A stretch of DNA of 59,982 nt from NCBI RefSeq assembly GCF_000518765.1, contig NZ_KI912492.1, positions 1 to 59,982 on the forward strand. The letters run 5' to 3'. Below are positions 18,345-27,500 of the stretch, piece by piece. The position numbers were made by a program, and so were the translations under genes. How positions within the stretch are numbered: the stretch's first letter is position 1; each line of letters opens with the position of its first letter. The stretch is from Ruminococcus flavefaciens ATCC 19208 (lineage in GTDB: Bacteria; Bacillota; Clostridia; Oscillospirales; Ruminococcaceae). Under the pieces are notes generated by a model that was given only the letters and a program-made list of their open reading frames with translations, was not told the origin of the DNA and did not search any database.

Positions 18345-18800
18345 ATGAAAAAAATACCAAAGGAAATAAAAAACGATCTCTTTGGACTGGGTCTGTTTTT
18401 GCTGATAGGCGTAGTTTTTATGACCTTAGGTTTCTACCTGCTGATATCAAGGGTACAGACAAAGTCAAGGTGCGATACCGAGGTAAAAGCCGTTGTCGTC
18501 GATATGGTAACTTATAGATCACGCAGCGGACTAAAAAAGCATATCACATCTGCACCTGTTATTGAATATGAGTATAACGGAAAGACGTACAGATACACAA
18601 GTGATGTAGGTTCAAAGCCTGCGCGATATAAACGCGGAGACAGTTTTTCCATAATGATAGATTCACATTCTCCCGACATAGTCTGTATGCCAACAGACGA
18701 TATCAACACCGTGTGGATAATTCTTATGATGCTTGGTGCAGCAGTATTCGGAATTATAGGCATCTGCGGTCTCGTTAATTTATTCAGGAAACGTGAATAA
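18345..18800 (+). CDS. DUF3592-type membrane protein
   Basis: A 151-aa protein with two transmembrane helices (residues about 12-35 and 118-142) flanking an extracytoplasmic beta domain with PVIEYEYNGKTYRYTSD and RYKRGDSFSIMID. This arrangement is that of DUF3592 proteins, whose function is unknown. A GGGGGAG binding site precedes ATG 18345. It is monocistronic with its own promoter and faces a convergent regulator gene. Confidence 0.75.
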   Translation: MKKIPKEIKNDLFGLGLFLLIGVVFMTLGFYLLISRVQTKSRCDTEVKAVVVDMVTYRSRSGLKKHITSAPVIEYEYNGKTYRYTSDVGSKPARYKRGDSFSIMIDSHSPDIVCMPTDDINTVWIILMMLGAAVFGIIGICGLVNLFRKRE

Positions 18801-18814
18801 CGGCGTTATTTTCT

Positions 18815-19405
18815 TTAAGGTCTGATATCCTGATATAAAAGTCCGCACTTTGTACAGTACCACATGAGCCTGCCCGTTCTGTACATTGGCAGATTTAACT
18901 GCAAATTCCATTCGGGGTACTGCTTGAACATCATTATGCTGTTGTCCGACACATAAGCCGCGAATGTTATATAGTGCTCCTTAGTCATCTCATGGTCGGA
19001 AGAAATATACCATTCACCGCCTATGTCCTCGACCTTGAGCATTTCATTCTCCTCAGCCTTTCGCGGCTCGGCAGGAGTAAGCTTATTCCCGCAGCAGGTA
19101 ACTGCTGCTTCCGAAGTCGATGTAATGATATTACCGCATTTGCTGCACACGTAAAACTTTATTTTTTTCATATTACCTTTCTCACTTTCGTTTTTATCTA
19201 CCTCACCTGACAGAAGCACCTGAACATCAGTCCCGAAAACCTCAGCCAGTGCAGAGAGCAATGACACATCGGGACAGCCGTTTCCGCGCTCCCATTTTGA
19301 TACAGCCTTATTGCTTACATTTATGCGTTCTGCGAGCTGCTTCTGAGTGAGCCCCATTTCTGTCCTGAAACGTCTGATAAGCTCTCCTGTTTTAACCTGA
19401 TCCAT
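18815..19405 (-). CDS. XRE-family regulator with C-terminal desulfoferrodoxin-like domain
   Basis: A 196-aa protein. Residues 1-65 are a Cro/CI helix-turn-helix (MGLTQKQLAERINVSNKAVS). From residue about 80 comes a cysteine knuckle (CSKCGN, then CC), a segment like superoxide reductase (EHYITFAAYVSD), and a second zinc ribbon (CTKCG) near the end. Fusion of an XRE domain to a desulfoferrodoxin-like module occurs in Clostridia and suggests redox or metal sensing. ATG at 19405 follows AGAGGTG; a GTG at 19414 is an alternative. No neighbour is clearly its target. Confidence 0.75.
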   Translation of the reverse strand: MDQVKTGELIRRFRTEMGLTQKQLAERINVSNKAVSKWERGNGCPDVSLLSALAEVFGTDVQVLLSGEVDKNESEKGNMKKIKFYVCSKCGNIITSTSEAAVTCCGNKLTPAEPRKAEENEMLKVEDIGGEWYISSDHEMTKEHYITFAAYVSDNSIMMFKQYPEWNLQLNLPMYRTGRLMWYCTKCGLLYQDIRP

Positions 19406-19543
19406 ATTTATCACCTCTAAAAAGCTGAACGTTTATGCTTTTATTATATATTATAGAATTTAGTTAGTCAATCTACGCTCCGTAGAGTCTGCGGAGCACA
19501 TATTTTTATACATAGATAAGTCATTTATAAGAGAATAATATGC

Positions 19544-19575
19544 GAAAAAAATCTCCCTGCGATATACAGGGAGAT
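19544..19575 (-). terminator. Terminator of the dockerin esterase gene
   Basis: ATCTCCCTG (19551-19559) and CAGGGAGAT (19567-19575) form a stem; on the minus strand it is followed by seven T (A run at 19544-19550). T residues on the other side make it work in both directions. Confidence 0.9.
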
Positions 19576-19591
19576 CTTTTTATGTTTTATA

Positions 19592-22156
19592 TCATTCAGT
19601 AGCCTGGAAGACTGCTCTTACGAATGAATAGATGTGTGAGTGGATAGAGTCATCACCGTGATGACCATTCTGAACAACGTGCCATACATGAGGAACATTG
19701 TTTTTTGTGAAGTTGTTGTGGTAGCCCTCAGGAGTATTAAGACCAACAACGTCGTCCTGTGTACCGCCTGTTATCATTACGAGGTAAGGAGTCTCGTCCT
19801 CGCTGCTCCACTTCCATGAGCCTGATGCACCGGGAGCAGGACATATAGCACCAACATAGCCGAACTTGTCACCGTGCTTCATACCGATCTGGAGTGATTC
19901 GCGTCCTCCCATTGAGAAGCCTGTAACAGCAGTATTCTCTCTGCCCGTTGCAACGCTGTACTTGGACTCAATGTGCGGCATAAGGCTGTCAACGATATCA
20001 TCAACGAAGTTGTCGTAGCCCTCGTTTGAGCCCTGATCAGCAAAGCCTGTAGCATCGTTCATAGTAGCACTTGTGAATACGAATGGAACTACTACGATCA
20101 TATCCTTAGCTGCACCCTCAGCAATCGCATTACCGATGATCTGCTGTGTATACATTGTACTGTTGCCCTGAGTTATCATACGGTTTTCGTTCTCGAAGAA
20201 TCCGTGGAGAAGATAGAGTACAGGGTACTTCTTGTTCGGATCATAGTTTGCAGGGAGCAGGATATTGTAAGGCTTGTTTTTGTTAGCCTTCTTGGAGAAG
20301 TAAGTTTCCTTCTTGATAGTACCGTACTGAACACCGTTCTTTTTGTTATGTGAATCGTTAGGCTCGTTGTTTACAAGAGACTTCTGAACTATATCAGTAA
20401 ATTCTTTCATAGTGTACTTGCGCTGACCTGTTGGGCTTGTTGAAGGAGTCTCGGTAGGAGTTGTAGAAGGAGTTTCAGTCGGCGTTGTTGTTGAAGGAGT
20501 CGGAGTCTGAGGTGTTGTCGATGATGAAGCTGAACCGCCCTCAGTTGCCTGGAAAATACCTCTTACGAATGAATAGATGTGTGAGTGGATAGAGTCATCG
20601 CCGTGGTGACCATTCTGAACAACGTGCCATACGTGAGGAACATTGTTCTTTGTGAAGTTGTTGTGGTAGCCCTCAGGAGTATTAAGACCAACAACGTCGT
20701 CCTGTGTACCGCCTGTTATCATTACAAGGTAAGGAGTCTCGTCCTCGCTGCTCCACTTCCATGCGCCTGATGCGCCCGGAGCAGGACATATAGCACCAAC
20801 ATAGCCGAACTTGTCACCGTGCTTCATACCGATCTGGAGTGATTCGCGTCCTCCCATTGAGAAGCCTGTAACAGCAGTATTCTCTCTGCCCGTTGCAACG
20901 CTGTACTTGGACTCAATGTGCGGCATAAGGCTGTCAACGATATCATCAACGAAGTTGTCGTAGCCCTCGTTTGAGCCCTGATCAGCAAAGCCTGTAGCAT
21001 CGTTCATAGTAGCACTTGTGAATACGAATGGAACAACAACGATCATGTCCTTAGCTTCGCCTGAAGCAATCGCATTACCGATGATCTGGCGTGTATACAT
21101 TGTACCGTTTCCTGTTGTTATCATACGGTTCTCGTTCTCGAAGAATCCGTGGAGGAGATAAAGAACAGGGTACTGCTTGCTCTCGTCGTAATCAGCAGGG
21201 AGCAGGATATTGTAAGGCTTGTTCTTGTTAGCCTTCTTGGAGAAGTAAGTTTCCTTCTTGATAGTTCCGTACTTAACTCCGCTCTTTTCCATATGTGAAT
21301 CATTAGGCTCATTGTTTACCAGTGAATTCTGAACTATCTCTGTAAGCTCTTCCATAGTGTACTTGCGCTGTCCGGGAACCACAACAGGCTCAACAACAGG
21401 GAATTCCTTTATTTTACCTGCAACGAACTGCATAATGAGTACAGCGTCATTTATTTCAAAAACGCCGTTGCTGTCAGCATCGGCAGCCTTCAGAGTCTTT
21501 TTGTCCTTGATGCCGTCGATTATGCCTCTTCTTGCAGCAATGATATCAAATGAGTCGATAACGCCATCATAGTTGATATCGCCCTTGCTCATCTGTACAG
21601 CAGCAGGCGGTTCACTGATCTCAGTACCCACCTTTGCGCCTACTACTTCGTCGAGGTAGAAGCTGCAGGTGCTGTCATCGGTCTCTACGTAGAGCTGCAT
21701 ATCCTTAGCTCCGTCAGGGAGAGTGAAGCAGCTTTTTTCAAGGTGTGCCCACTGACCTTTTTCAGCAGTTACTTCAGCTATTTTAGGATAGCTTGTAGTG
21801 CTTCCGTCGCTGTACTGCAATGTCAGGTAGAATGTAACGGGAGATGAAGTATCTTCTGTCATTACATAAGCACTGAAAGTATAATCCTGTCCTGCTTTGA
21901 AGCTTGAACCAAGACTTACTGTAGCACCGTTCCATGAAGCTGTTCTGCCGCTTGTGAAAAGCGAACCTTCACCCGAACGGGATTTGTCTGTTACAGTCTT
22001 GACAGATGCAGCACCTCTTCCGCTCCACTGTTCACTTCCGTCTTCAAAGGTGCTGTGCAGTAAATAATCACTTTCTGCTGCACTGGTCGGGGTAACTGCG
22101 ATACAAGAGAGGGTAAGCATCGCGGCTGACATGATTGATAAGATTTTCTTTTTCAT
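19592..22156 (-). CDS. Secreted CBM22-dockerin-CE1-CE1 esterase (feruloyl/acetylxylan esterase)
   Basis: An 854-aa secreted enzyme. Domains in order: signal peptide (1-27), a CBM22-like xylan-binding module (about 30-180; TFEDGSEQWSGRG and FYLDEVVGA), an internal type I dockerin (about 185-248; GDINYDGVIDSFD and DADSNGVFEINDA), CE1 esterase 1 (about 260-540), a Thr/Pro/Ser linker, and CE1 esterase 2 (about 575-854). Both esterases have the nucleophile elbow GFSMGGRES and the C-terminal histidine region (NGHHGDDSIHSH). They probably release ferulate or acetate from arabinoxylan. ATG 22156 follows GGAGG and gives a clean signal peptide. The two esterase halves are nearly identical in DNA, so the duplication is recent or kept alike by recombination. 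Confidence 0.9.
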   Translation of the reverse strand: MKKKILSIMSAAMLTLSCIAVTPTSAAESDYLLHSTFEDGSEQWSGRGAASVKTVTDKSRSGEGSLFTSGRTASWNGATVSLGSSFKAGQDYTFSAYVMTEDTSSPVTFYLTLQYSDGSTTSYPKIAEVTAEKGQWAHLEKSCFTLPDGAKDMQLYVETDDSTCSFYLDEVVGAKVGTEISEPPAAVQMSKGDINYDGVIDSFDIIAARRGIIDGIKDKKTLKAADADSNGVFEINDAVLIMQFVAGKIKEFPVVEPVVVPGQRKYTMEELTEIVQNSLVNNEPNDSHMEKSGVKYGTIKKETYFSKKANKNKPYNILLPADYDESKQYPVLYLLHGFFENENRMITTGNGTMYTRQIIGNAIASGEAKDMIVVVPFVFTSATMNDATGFADQGSNEGYDNFVDDIVDSLMPHIESKYSVATGRENTAVTGFSMGGRESLQIGMKHGDKFGYVGAICPAPGASGAWKWSSEDETPYLVMITGGTQDDVVGLNTPEGYHNNFTKNNVPHVWHVVQNGHHGDDSIHSHIYSFVRGIFQATEGGSASSSTTPQTPTPSTTTPTETPSTTPTETPSTSPTGQRKYTMKEFTDIVQKSLVNNEPNDSHNKKNGVQYGTIKKETYFSKKANKNKPYNILLPANYDPNKKYPVLYLLHGFFENENRMITQGNSTMYTQQIIGNAIAEGAAKDMIVVVPFVFTSATMNDATGFADQGSNEGYDNFVDDIVDSLMPHIESKYSVATGRENTAVTGFSMGGRESLQIGMKHGDKFGYVGAICPAPGASGSWKWSSEDETPYLVMITGGTQDDVVGLNTPEGYHNNFTKNNVPHVWHVVQNGHHGDDSIHSHIYSFVRAVFQATE
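19593..21370 (-). repeat. Tandem duplication of the CE1 coding segment (period 945 bp)
   Basis: About 830 bases at 19593-20425 recur at 20538-21370 with few changes; matching bases are 945 apart (for example 19622 and 20567). The period is 315 codons, so the frame is kept. A Thr/Pro/Ser linker separates the copies. Confidence 0.9.
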
Positions 22157-22283
22157 TTCCAATCCTCCTAAGAAAAAATAATTAAGACATTTCTGCATAT
22201 TTATCCTGATGATGGAATTATCCATAGAGGGAATGAGCGGTAAGGGATATGCAGTTATGCCAAAAAAACAATACATATATTTA

Positions 22284-22312
22284 TTATTATCATGTTTTTT
22301 GTCTACTGTCAA
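22284..22312 (-). promoter_or_regulatory. Promoter of the CBM22/CE1 esterase gene
   Basis: On the minus strand TTGACA (22312-22307), 17 bases and TAATAA (22289-22284). This leaves a 5' untranslated region of roughly 120 bases. Confidence 0.65.
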
Positions 22313-22418
22313 CTCAAAAAATGATGATTATTGTAGAAAAAGAACGGTTCTTTACAATTAGTTATAATTTTACAGATATTTGATATTATTAAATAACTGT
22401 TAAATCGGCAAAATATAT

Positions 22419-22438
22419 AAACAAGGTGCACCTTGTTT
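22419..22438. promoter_or_regulatory. 20-bp perfect palindrome, candidate operator
   Basis: AAACAAGGTG followed directly by its reverse complement, CACCTTGTTT. It lies about 110 bases upstream of the esterase promoter and just past the terminator of the GGDEF gene. Its core GTGCACCTT recurs upstream of the xylanase gene (30949-30957). Confidence 0.55.
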
Positions 22439-22459
22439 GTGCAAAAGTAATGAAAATGC

Positions 22460-22502
22460 AAAAAATGTCCCCTGAACAGCAATTTCAGCTGTTCAGAGGA
22501 CA
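22460..22502 (-). terminator. Terminator of the EAL/GGDEF operon
   Basis: A long stem between 22466 and 22502 (CTGAACAGC with GCTGTTCAG, extended by TGTCC/GGACA) is followed on the minus strand by a T run at 22465-22460. Confidence 0.9.
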
Positions 22503-22514
22503 TGATTTTACTAA

Positions 22515-24428
22515 TTACCTTTTTATTCTTCCTGGTTTTGACATCTTCTGCTTGTACATTCTTGCGTCACTTATTTTGAGAAGATCCTCAATGCGCGTAT
22601 TTTTATCTGCTTCGATAAGGTATGCCCCATAGCTGAGTTCGATCTTATATGGTTTACCCTGACTTTTGTTGTATTCGTTGCACAGGCGTATGAGATCGTA
22701 ATTGAATTTATCCAGCTTTTCCTGTGAATAATCGGAAGCGTAGATATAGAATTCGTCGCCGCCTGCACGGCCTGCTATCTCATTTGAGGTACAGCATTGA
22801 GTGATTATATCTGCTGCTGCTTTGATAGCGGAATCACCCTCGTTGTGACCGTAAACGTCGTTTATGCGTTTCAAGCCGTCCATATCAAGTACCATTACGC
22901 ATACGATACTTTTACCTTCGAGATTATTGACAGCATATTCGGAAGCGTCATTGAAGCCTCGGCGGTTGAACATACCTGTGAGCGCGTCGTGTATACTGAT
23001 CTGCTTTTGTTTTTCGTAGAGACCCTTTTGCTTTTCATAAAGCTTATTGATGTTGTCATTTTTCCAGAGTCGCTCAATAGTGACTGAAAGGTTGAGCAGG
23101 AAGATATTATAGAAATCGGTGAAGATATCGTCATCTTCCATTTCGATAAGGGTATAACCGAACATTCTCTCAGAGCAGTATATACACATTATGTAATAGA
23201 AATGCGGAACTTCAGACTTTACCTGCGGTACCATATTTGCACTTCTCATAGGCTTGTCTGTCCTTAAATACTCGTCTCCCTTGTCTATCCATATCAGCGG
23301 TACGAATTTATCTGACGGGACTGAGTATTCGCTGGTGCATGAAAGTCTGCCTTTTGTATCGGTCTGAGTGAACAGGAAGAAAGCGCTGTAATCACCGAAG
23401 TTTGTTGCGCACTCCCTGAAAGAATGTTCAAGATCGTCCAGCTTTTCGACTTTATTCAGCTTGAGTATGGCAGCCTGTGCATCGTTTACGCAGTTATCGA
23501 AATATCTGATATTATTGTTGATCTCATCAATAGTATGAATCTCTTCCTTATATATTATTTTTTCACAGCCGCATGACTGAGAGAGGAGTATTCTCGGAGA
23601 AACGATATTGTCACCGCTGAATGTACCGTTGTCCATAAGCTGAGCCAAGATAGACATTGTCTTTTCGGCAATATCTTCTCTTTCACGTGTAGCGGTAGTG
23701 ATATGCGGAACGAACTGCTTACCCTCAATTGAGCCGTCATAGCCCGATACAGAGATATCCTCGGGTATCCTTATCCCCCTGCGTTTAAGTGCAGTTGACA
23801 CCGATATAGCCATATAGTCGTTTGAACATACTATAGACTGGGGACGCTCGGGGCGTGACAGGAAGAAATCTGCGGCTTCCTCGCCCTTGTGGAACCAGAA
23901 ATCGCCCTCAAATATTCCTACACCGTCCTCGGGCAGACCTCTTTCCTTCATAACTTCCCTGAATACCTTAAGTCTCAGCTGAGCGTCGGGGTGTGTCAGA
24001 TAGCCTGTCATGAAACCTATTTTCGTATGCTTGTGAACATCAAGGAAATGTTCAACAAGTCTTCGCATACCTGACGCATCTTCAAATTCTATATTATAAA
24101 ATCCGTCAACAAAAGTACTTATGGATATTACAGGACATTTTGCAGTGCGTAGCTTTTTGATGATCTTTTCTTCCGCACCTTCAACGTTATATCCCTCACC
24201 GTCATAGATAATGCCGTCAAACTGTTCAAGGTCGATATAATCTATAAGGTCGTATTCGCCTTCTGAGAATTCCAGTGTTTTTTCTCCTATTTTTCCAAGA
24301 GAATTGAAATAAACTATATTTGCATTGATCTTTTTTGCTGCCTTATTGAAGCATTTGCAGAGTCCGCTTCTGTATCTGCTTGTAAGAGCGCATCCGAAAA
24401 ATGCTATGGTTTTAAGGGAATTGATCAT
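22515..24428 (-). CDS. Diguanylate cyclase with LacI-type sugar-binding sensor
   Basis: A 637-aa cytoplasmic protein without signal peptide or helix. Residues 1 to about 290 are a LacI/PBP-type ligand-binding fold (KTIAFFGCALTSRY; IVCSNDYMAISVSTALKRRG; ISVSGYDGS) that lacks a DNA-binding head. It ends in a conserved SCGC motif and is followed by a GAF-like region (about 300-460). A short coiled coil (KLYEKQKGLYEKQK) leads into the GGDEF domain, whose active site AGGDEF is intact near residue 556, so it should make c-di-GMP. The inhibitory RxxD site is absent (TSNE in its place). ATG 24428 follows GGAGGTG. It lies 87 bases after the EAL gene with no clear promoter between. Confidence 0.88.
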   Translation of the reverse strand: MINSLKTIAFFGCALTSRYRSGLCKCFNKAAKKINANIVYFNSLGKIGEKTLEFSEGEYDLIDYIDLEQFDGIIYDGEGYNVEGAEEKIIKKLRTAKCPVISISTFVDGFYNIEFEDASGMRRLVEHFLDVHKHTKIGFMTGYLTHPDAQLRLKVFREVMKERGLPEDGVGIFEGDFWFHKGEEAADFFLSRPERPQSIVCSNDYMAISVSTALKRRGIRIPEDISVSGYDGSIEGKQFVPHITTATREREDIAEKTMSILAQLMDNGTFSGDNIVSPRILLSQSCGCEKIIYKEEIHTIDEINNNIRYFDNCVNDAQAAILKLNKVEKLDDLEHSFRECATNFGDYSAFFLFTQTDTKGRLSCTSEYSVPSDKFVPLIWIDKGDEYLRTDKPMRSANMVPQVKSEVPHFYYIMCIYCSERMFGYTLIEMEDDDIFTDFYNIFLLNLSVTIERLWKNDNINKLYEKQKGLYEKQKQISIHDALTGMFNRRGFNDASEYAVNNLEGKSIVCVMVLDMDGLKRINDVYGHNEGDSAIKAAADIITQCCTSNEIAGRAGGDEFYIYASDYSQEKLDKFNYDLIRLCNEYNKSQGKPYKIELSYGAYLIEADKNTRIEDLLKISDARMYKQKMSKPGRIKR

Positions 24429-24515
24429 TGAAAAATTCACCTCCGAAAGAGAATTGCTTAAAATCAAACATCTCATGCAGTGAGAGTTTGTTATGGAGCA
24501 ATTTTGATATTTATT

Positions 24516-27500
24516 TTATGTATAATCGAAAACGATATTATGTTTTATTTCGTTATCGTTTGCAAGTATTCTTATCCTTCCGTTAATTATATTTATGTTT
24601 TCTTCGGGAGCATATGTGTCTTTTCCGACAGCGGAACGTATAACGGCGTTGATATCAGAGTTAAAGATGTTCAAAGAAGTATTGCTGTCATACCCGCCGA
24701 AAATAAGCGACTCCTTGCCTGTAGCTTCAAGCTTTAGCGAAGTATTGCTCAGATTAATATCCGAGGTGCCGTACAGAGAACCGAAGATAGTGGCTTTGTC
24801 GGACATGATGTTGAATATAGCTCCGAAGCTGTCTGTATTTACGACTGCCTTGTCTCCGTTTAATGAGCCCATGACGCACATATAATTGCTTTTGGCGTAA
24901 AAATGCAAAGTGCTTTTGTTTAACGAAACACATGCATTGTTTTCAAGCGAGCCTATAAGCAGACCTGTTTCGCCTGTAAAATCGGCTTCTATAAGACACA
25001 TTTCTATCTTTGGAGCAGTTTCGCCAGTTACAGCACCTATGCCCACGCATGATTCTGTACAGGAATTGAAGTGGTATTCTCCGCGGTTTATTGATATATT
25101 TCCGCCAAGTCCCGAGCCTATGCATATGCCCTTTTGTCCGCGGCAGTCTATATTGATAGCGCCGTCCTGCTCGAAAATAAGTTCACCGTGACGGGCATCG
25201 AGAGTATTTCCTATGCCGTAGTATTCAGGAGCGTTAAGGTCGATATTGAGAGTGCCCTTGCCCTCAATGACGAGCTTTGAAGTCTCATGGACCTGTATAC
25301 CTGAGTTGAACAGATAATTTGTTCCGCAAAGGACTATTGTAACATTTGCGTCAGCACCTATCTCGATGCAGGGGCGCTTTTTGATATTTGTGAAGCATAT
25401 GTCCTCGAGGGTTATGCGTCCGCTGTAGCCCGATTCAATGCGAAGGTGGATATCTGTTTTCATTTCTGGTGTTCCGATTATGGAAACGTCCTTATAGACC
25501 ATTTCGTCTTTTCCGACTAAAATATCGGTATATCCGTCCTTGACGAGCTTTGTGAGCGAGATGCGGTTGCTCTTTCCTGCTGAATATACTTTCTTGTTGT
25601 TGCCGTCGATGCGTTCCTGATAATACTGTTTTATCTCGTTCCTGCACACTTCGCCGATCTGAGGTATTATAACAGCCGACGGCTTTGCAGTATAGAATCC
25701 CTGTATCAGGTCAGCTCCGAGATGTATTACTGTGCGGAGCTCTTCCGCCGTCTCCACACCCTCAGCAAGAGCCATGATATTGTTATCGTGGCAGAAATCA
25801 ACTATTTCGCGGAAAAAATGCTGTTTTTTAGACTGATTATTTATATCGCTGACAAGAGATCGGTCTATTTTTACATAATCTGGCATATATCTGAGAAGAT
25901 TGCTTACGTTGGAATAGCCTGTACCGTAGTCGTCAACAGCGAAGCCGATGTTATATTCATCGTAGAAATCCTGAAGACTTGTAAGGTCATTGTCGTTGAG
26001 CTCGGCTTCTTCTGTAAGCTCTATGACTATTTCAGTTGAATTATTTTCAAGATAGTCTTTAAGCACGGGAAGGTCGGCATTGTTTATCTTCACGCCGGGA
26101 ATACTGTTTATAAACACCTTTGCGCTGCTGAGATTAGTGCGGTTTTCATTTATTATGCGCAGCACATTAAAGAATGTAGCGCGTTCCACATCGGCAAGAC
26201 GTTCCTGCATAGTTGCGAACTTGATGATAGAAAGCGGACTTACATATGGTTCAGTCCTTGCGCGCATCAGAGCTTCATAGCCGTATATTTTTCCGCTTGC
26301 TGTTTCAATAATTGGCTGGAAGTGGTAATCCAGCAGATTTTCGTCGAGTATTTTTGTAACAAGGTCGTACTCTTTCTTTTCTTTTTCGTCAAGACTTCCG
26401 TAAGCGTAGGAATATACGGTGAATTTGTTGTTGCGGATACGGTCGAGCTGTTCCTGAGTATATTTTAAGGTGAGATTGCGTTTGAGTATCTCAAAGCCTC
26501 TGCATACTGTACCTATCCAGCGTCTGTATATATCATCATAAGAGCTGCACGGCTCATCGTGTCTTATTGCTGCATAGCCGAAGCATTCGTTTTCAAAGTA
26601 AACGGGAGTGAAAAAGTAAGCAGCAGGAGATGAGCGTTCATCTTCAAGGTCGGGCAGCATCTCATCAGACGAGAAGCTTTGCTCCAGACCTGCCATATTA
26701 TTTTTATGGCTGCTGTAATATCTTATGGCATGGATCATGTTCCTGTAGCCGTTATGCGCAATATGAACGCCCATACCGATATTTTTCCATCTGCTGTCGA
26801 TACAGAGGTGAAATTCGCTGATGCCCTTCAGCTGATATGCAAACGAATAAACCGTGCTGAGATATTCCTGAAGAGATGACTGAGTGATAAGGCTCTCGTC
26901 CATGTTATTGAATACCGAGTCAAAGCCCTCTTCGGAGATATCAGTTCCCCATTCGCTGCGTCTTATCTGATACTGCGGCATGGTTTCATTGTGACAGCCG
27001 CAGCTCTCGCCCAGAAGCATCTGTGGCTTCAGCTTGAATGAGTCGGGAGTTTTATCCTGAATTCTGTCCATAAGGAAGCCAAAGGCATACTCGCCGAATT
27101 CATACGCCGGTATAAGAGAAGAGGTGAGAGAGCATGGGCTTGTTCTGCCCTCGTAAGTTGAATCATAGCCGATTACGGCGATATCCTCAGGAACCTTTAT
27201 ACCGTGTTTTGCGAATATCTTACACAGACCTATGGCCATCTGGTCATTGGCGCAGGCAACTGCATCTGGAAGAGCAGAAGTATCCGCAAGCAGCTGTTCT
27301 GCGTAGATCTCGCCGCTCTGATACCAGAAATCGCCGTAGAAGATACGATCCTCGGATACATCGAGCCCTGCGCTTTTCATTGCGTCGCGGTAGGCTTTAA
27401 GGCGTTCTTTGGAGTGTTTATGCCATTTCTTGCCCGAAACGAAGGCGATATCACGGCAGCCGTGAACTTCGATAAGGTGGGTTATAAGCTCAAAAACGGC

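Noticed and set aside
22309..22503. 64-codon minus-strand frame
   Set aside because: It spans the terminator hairpin and the palindrome and has no binding site.
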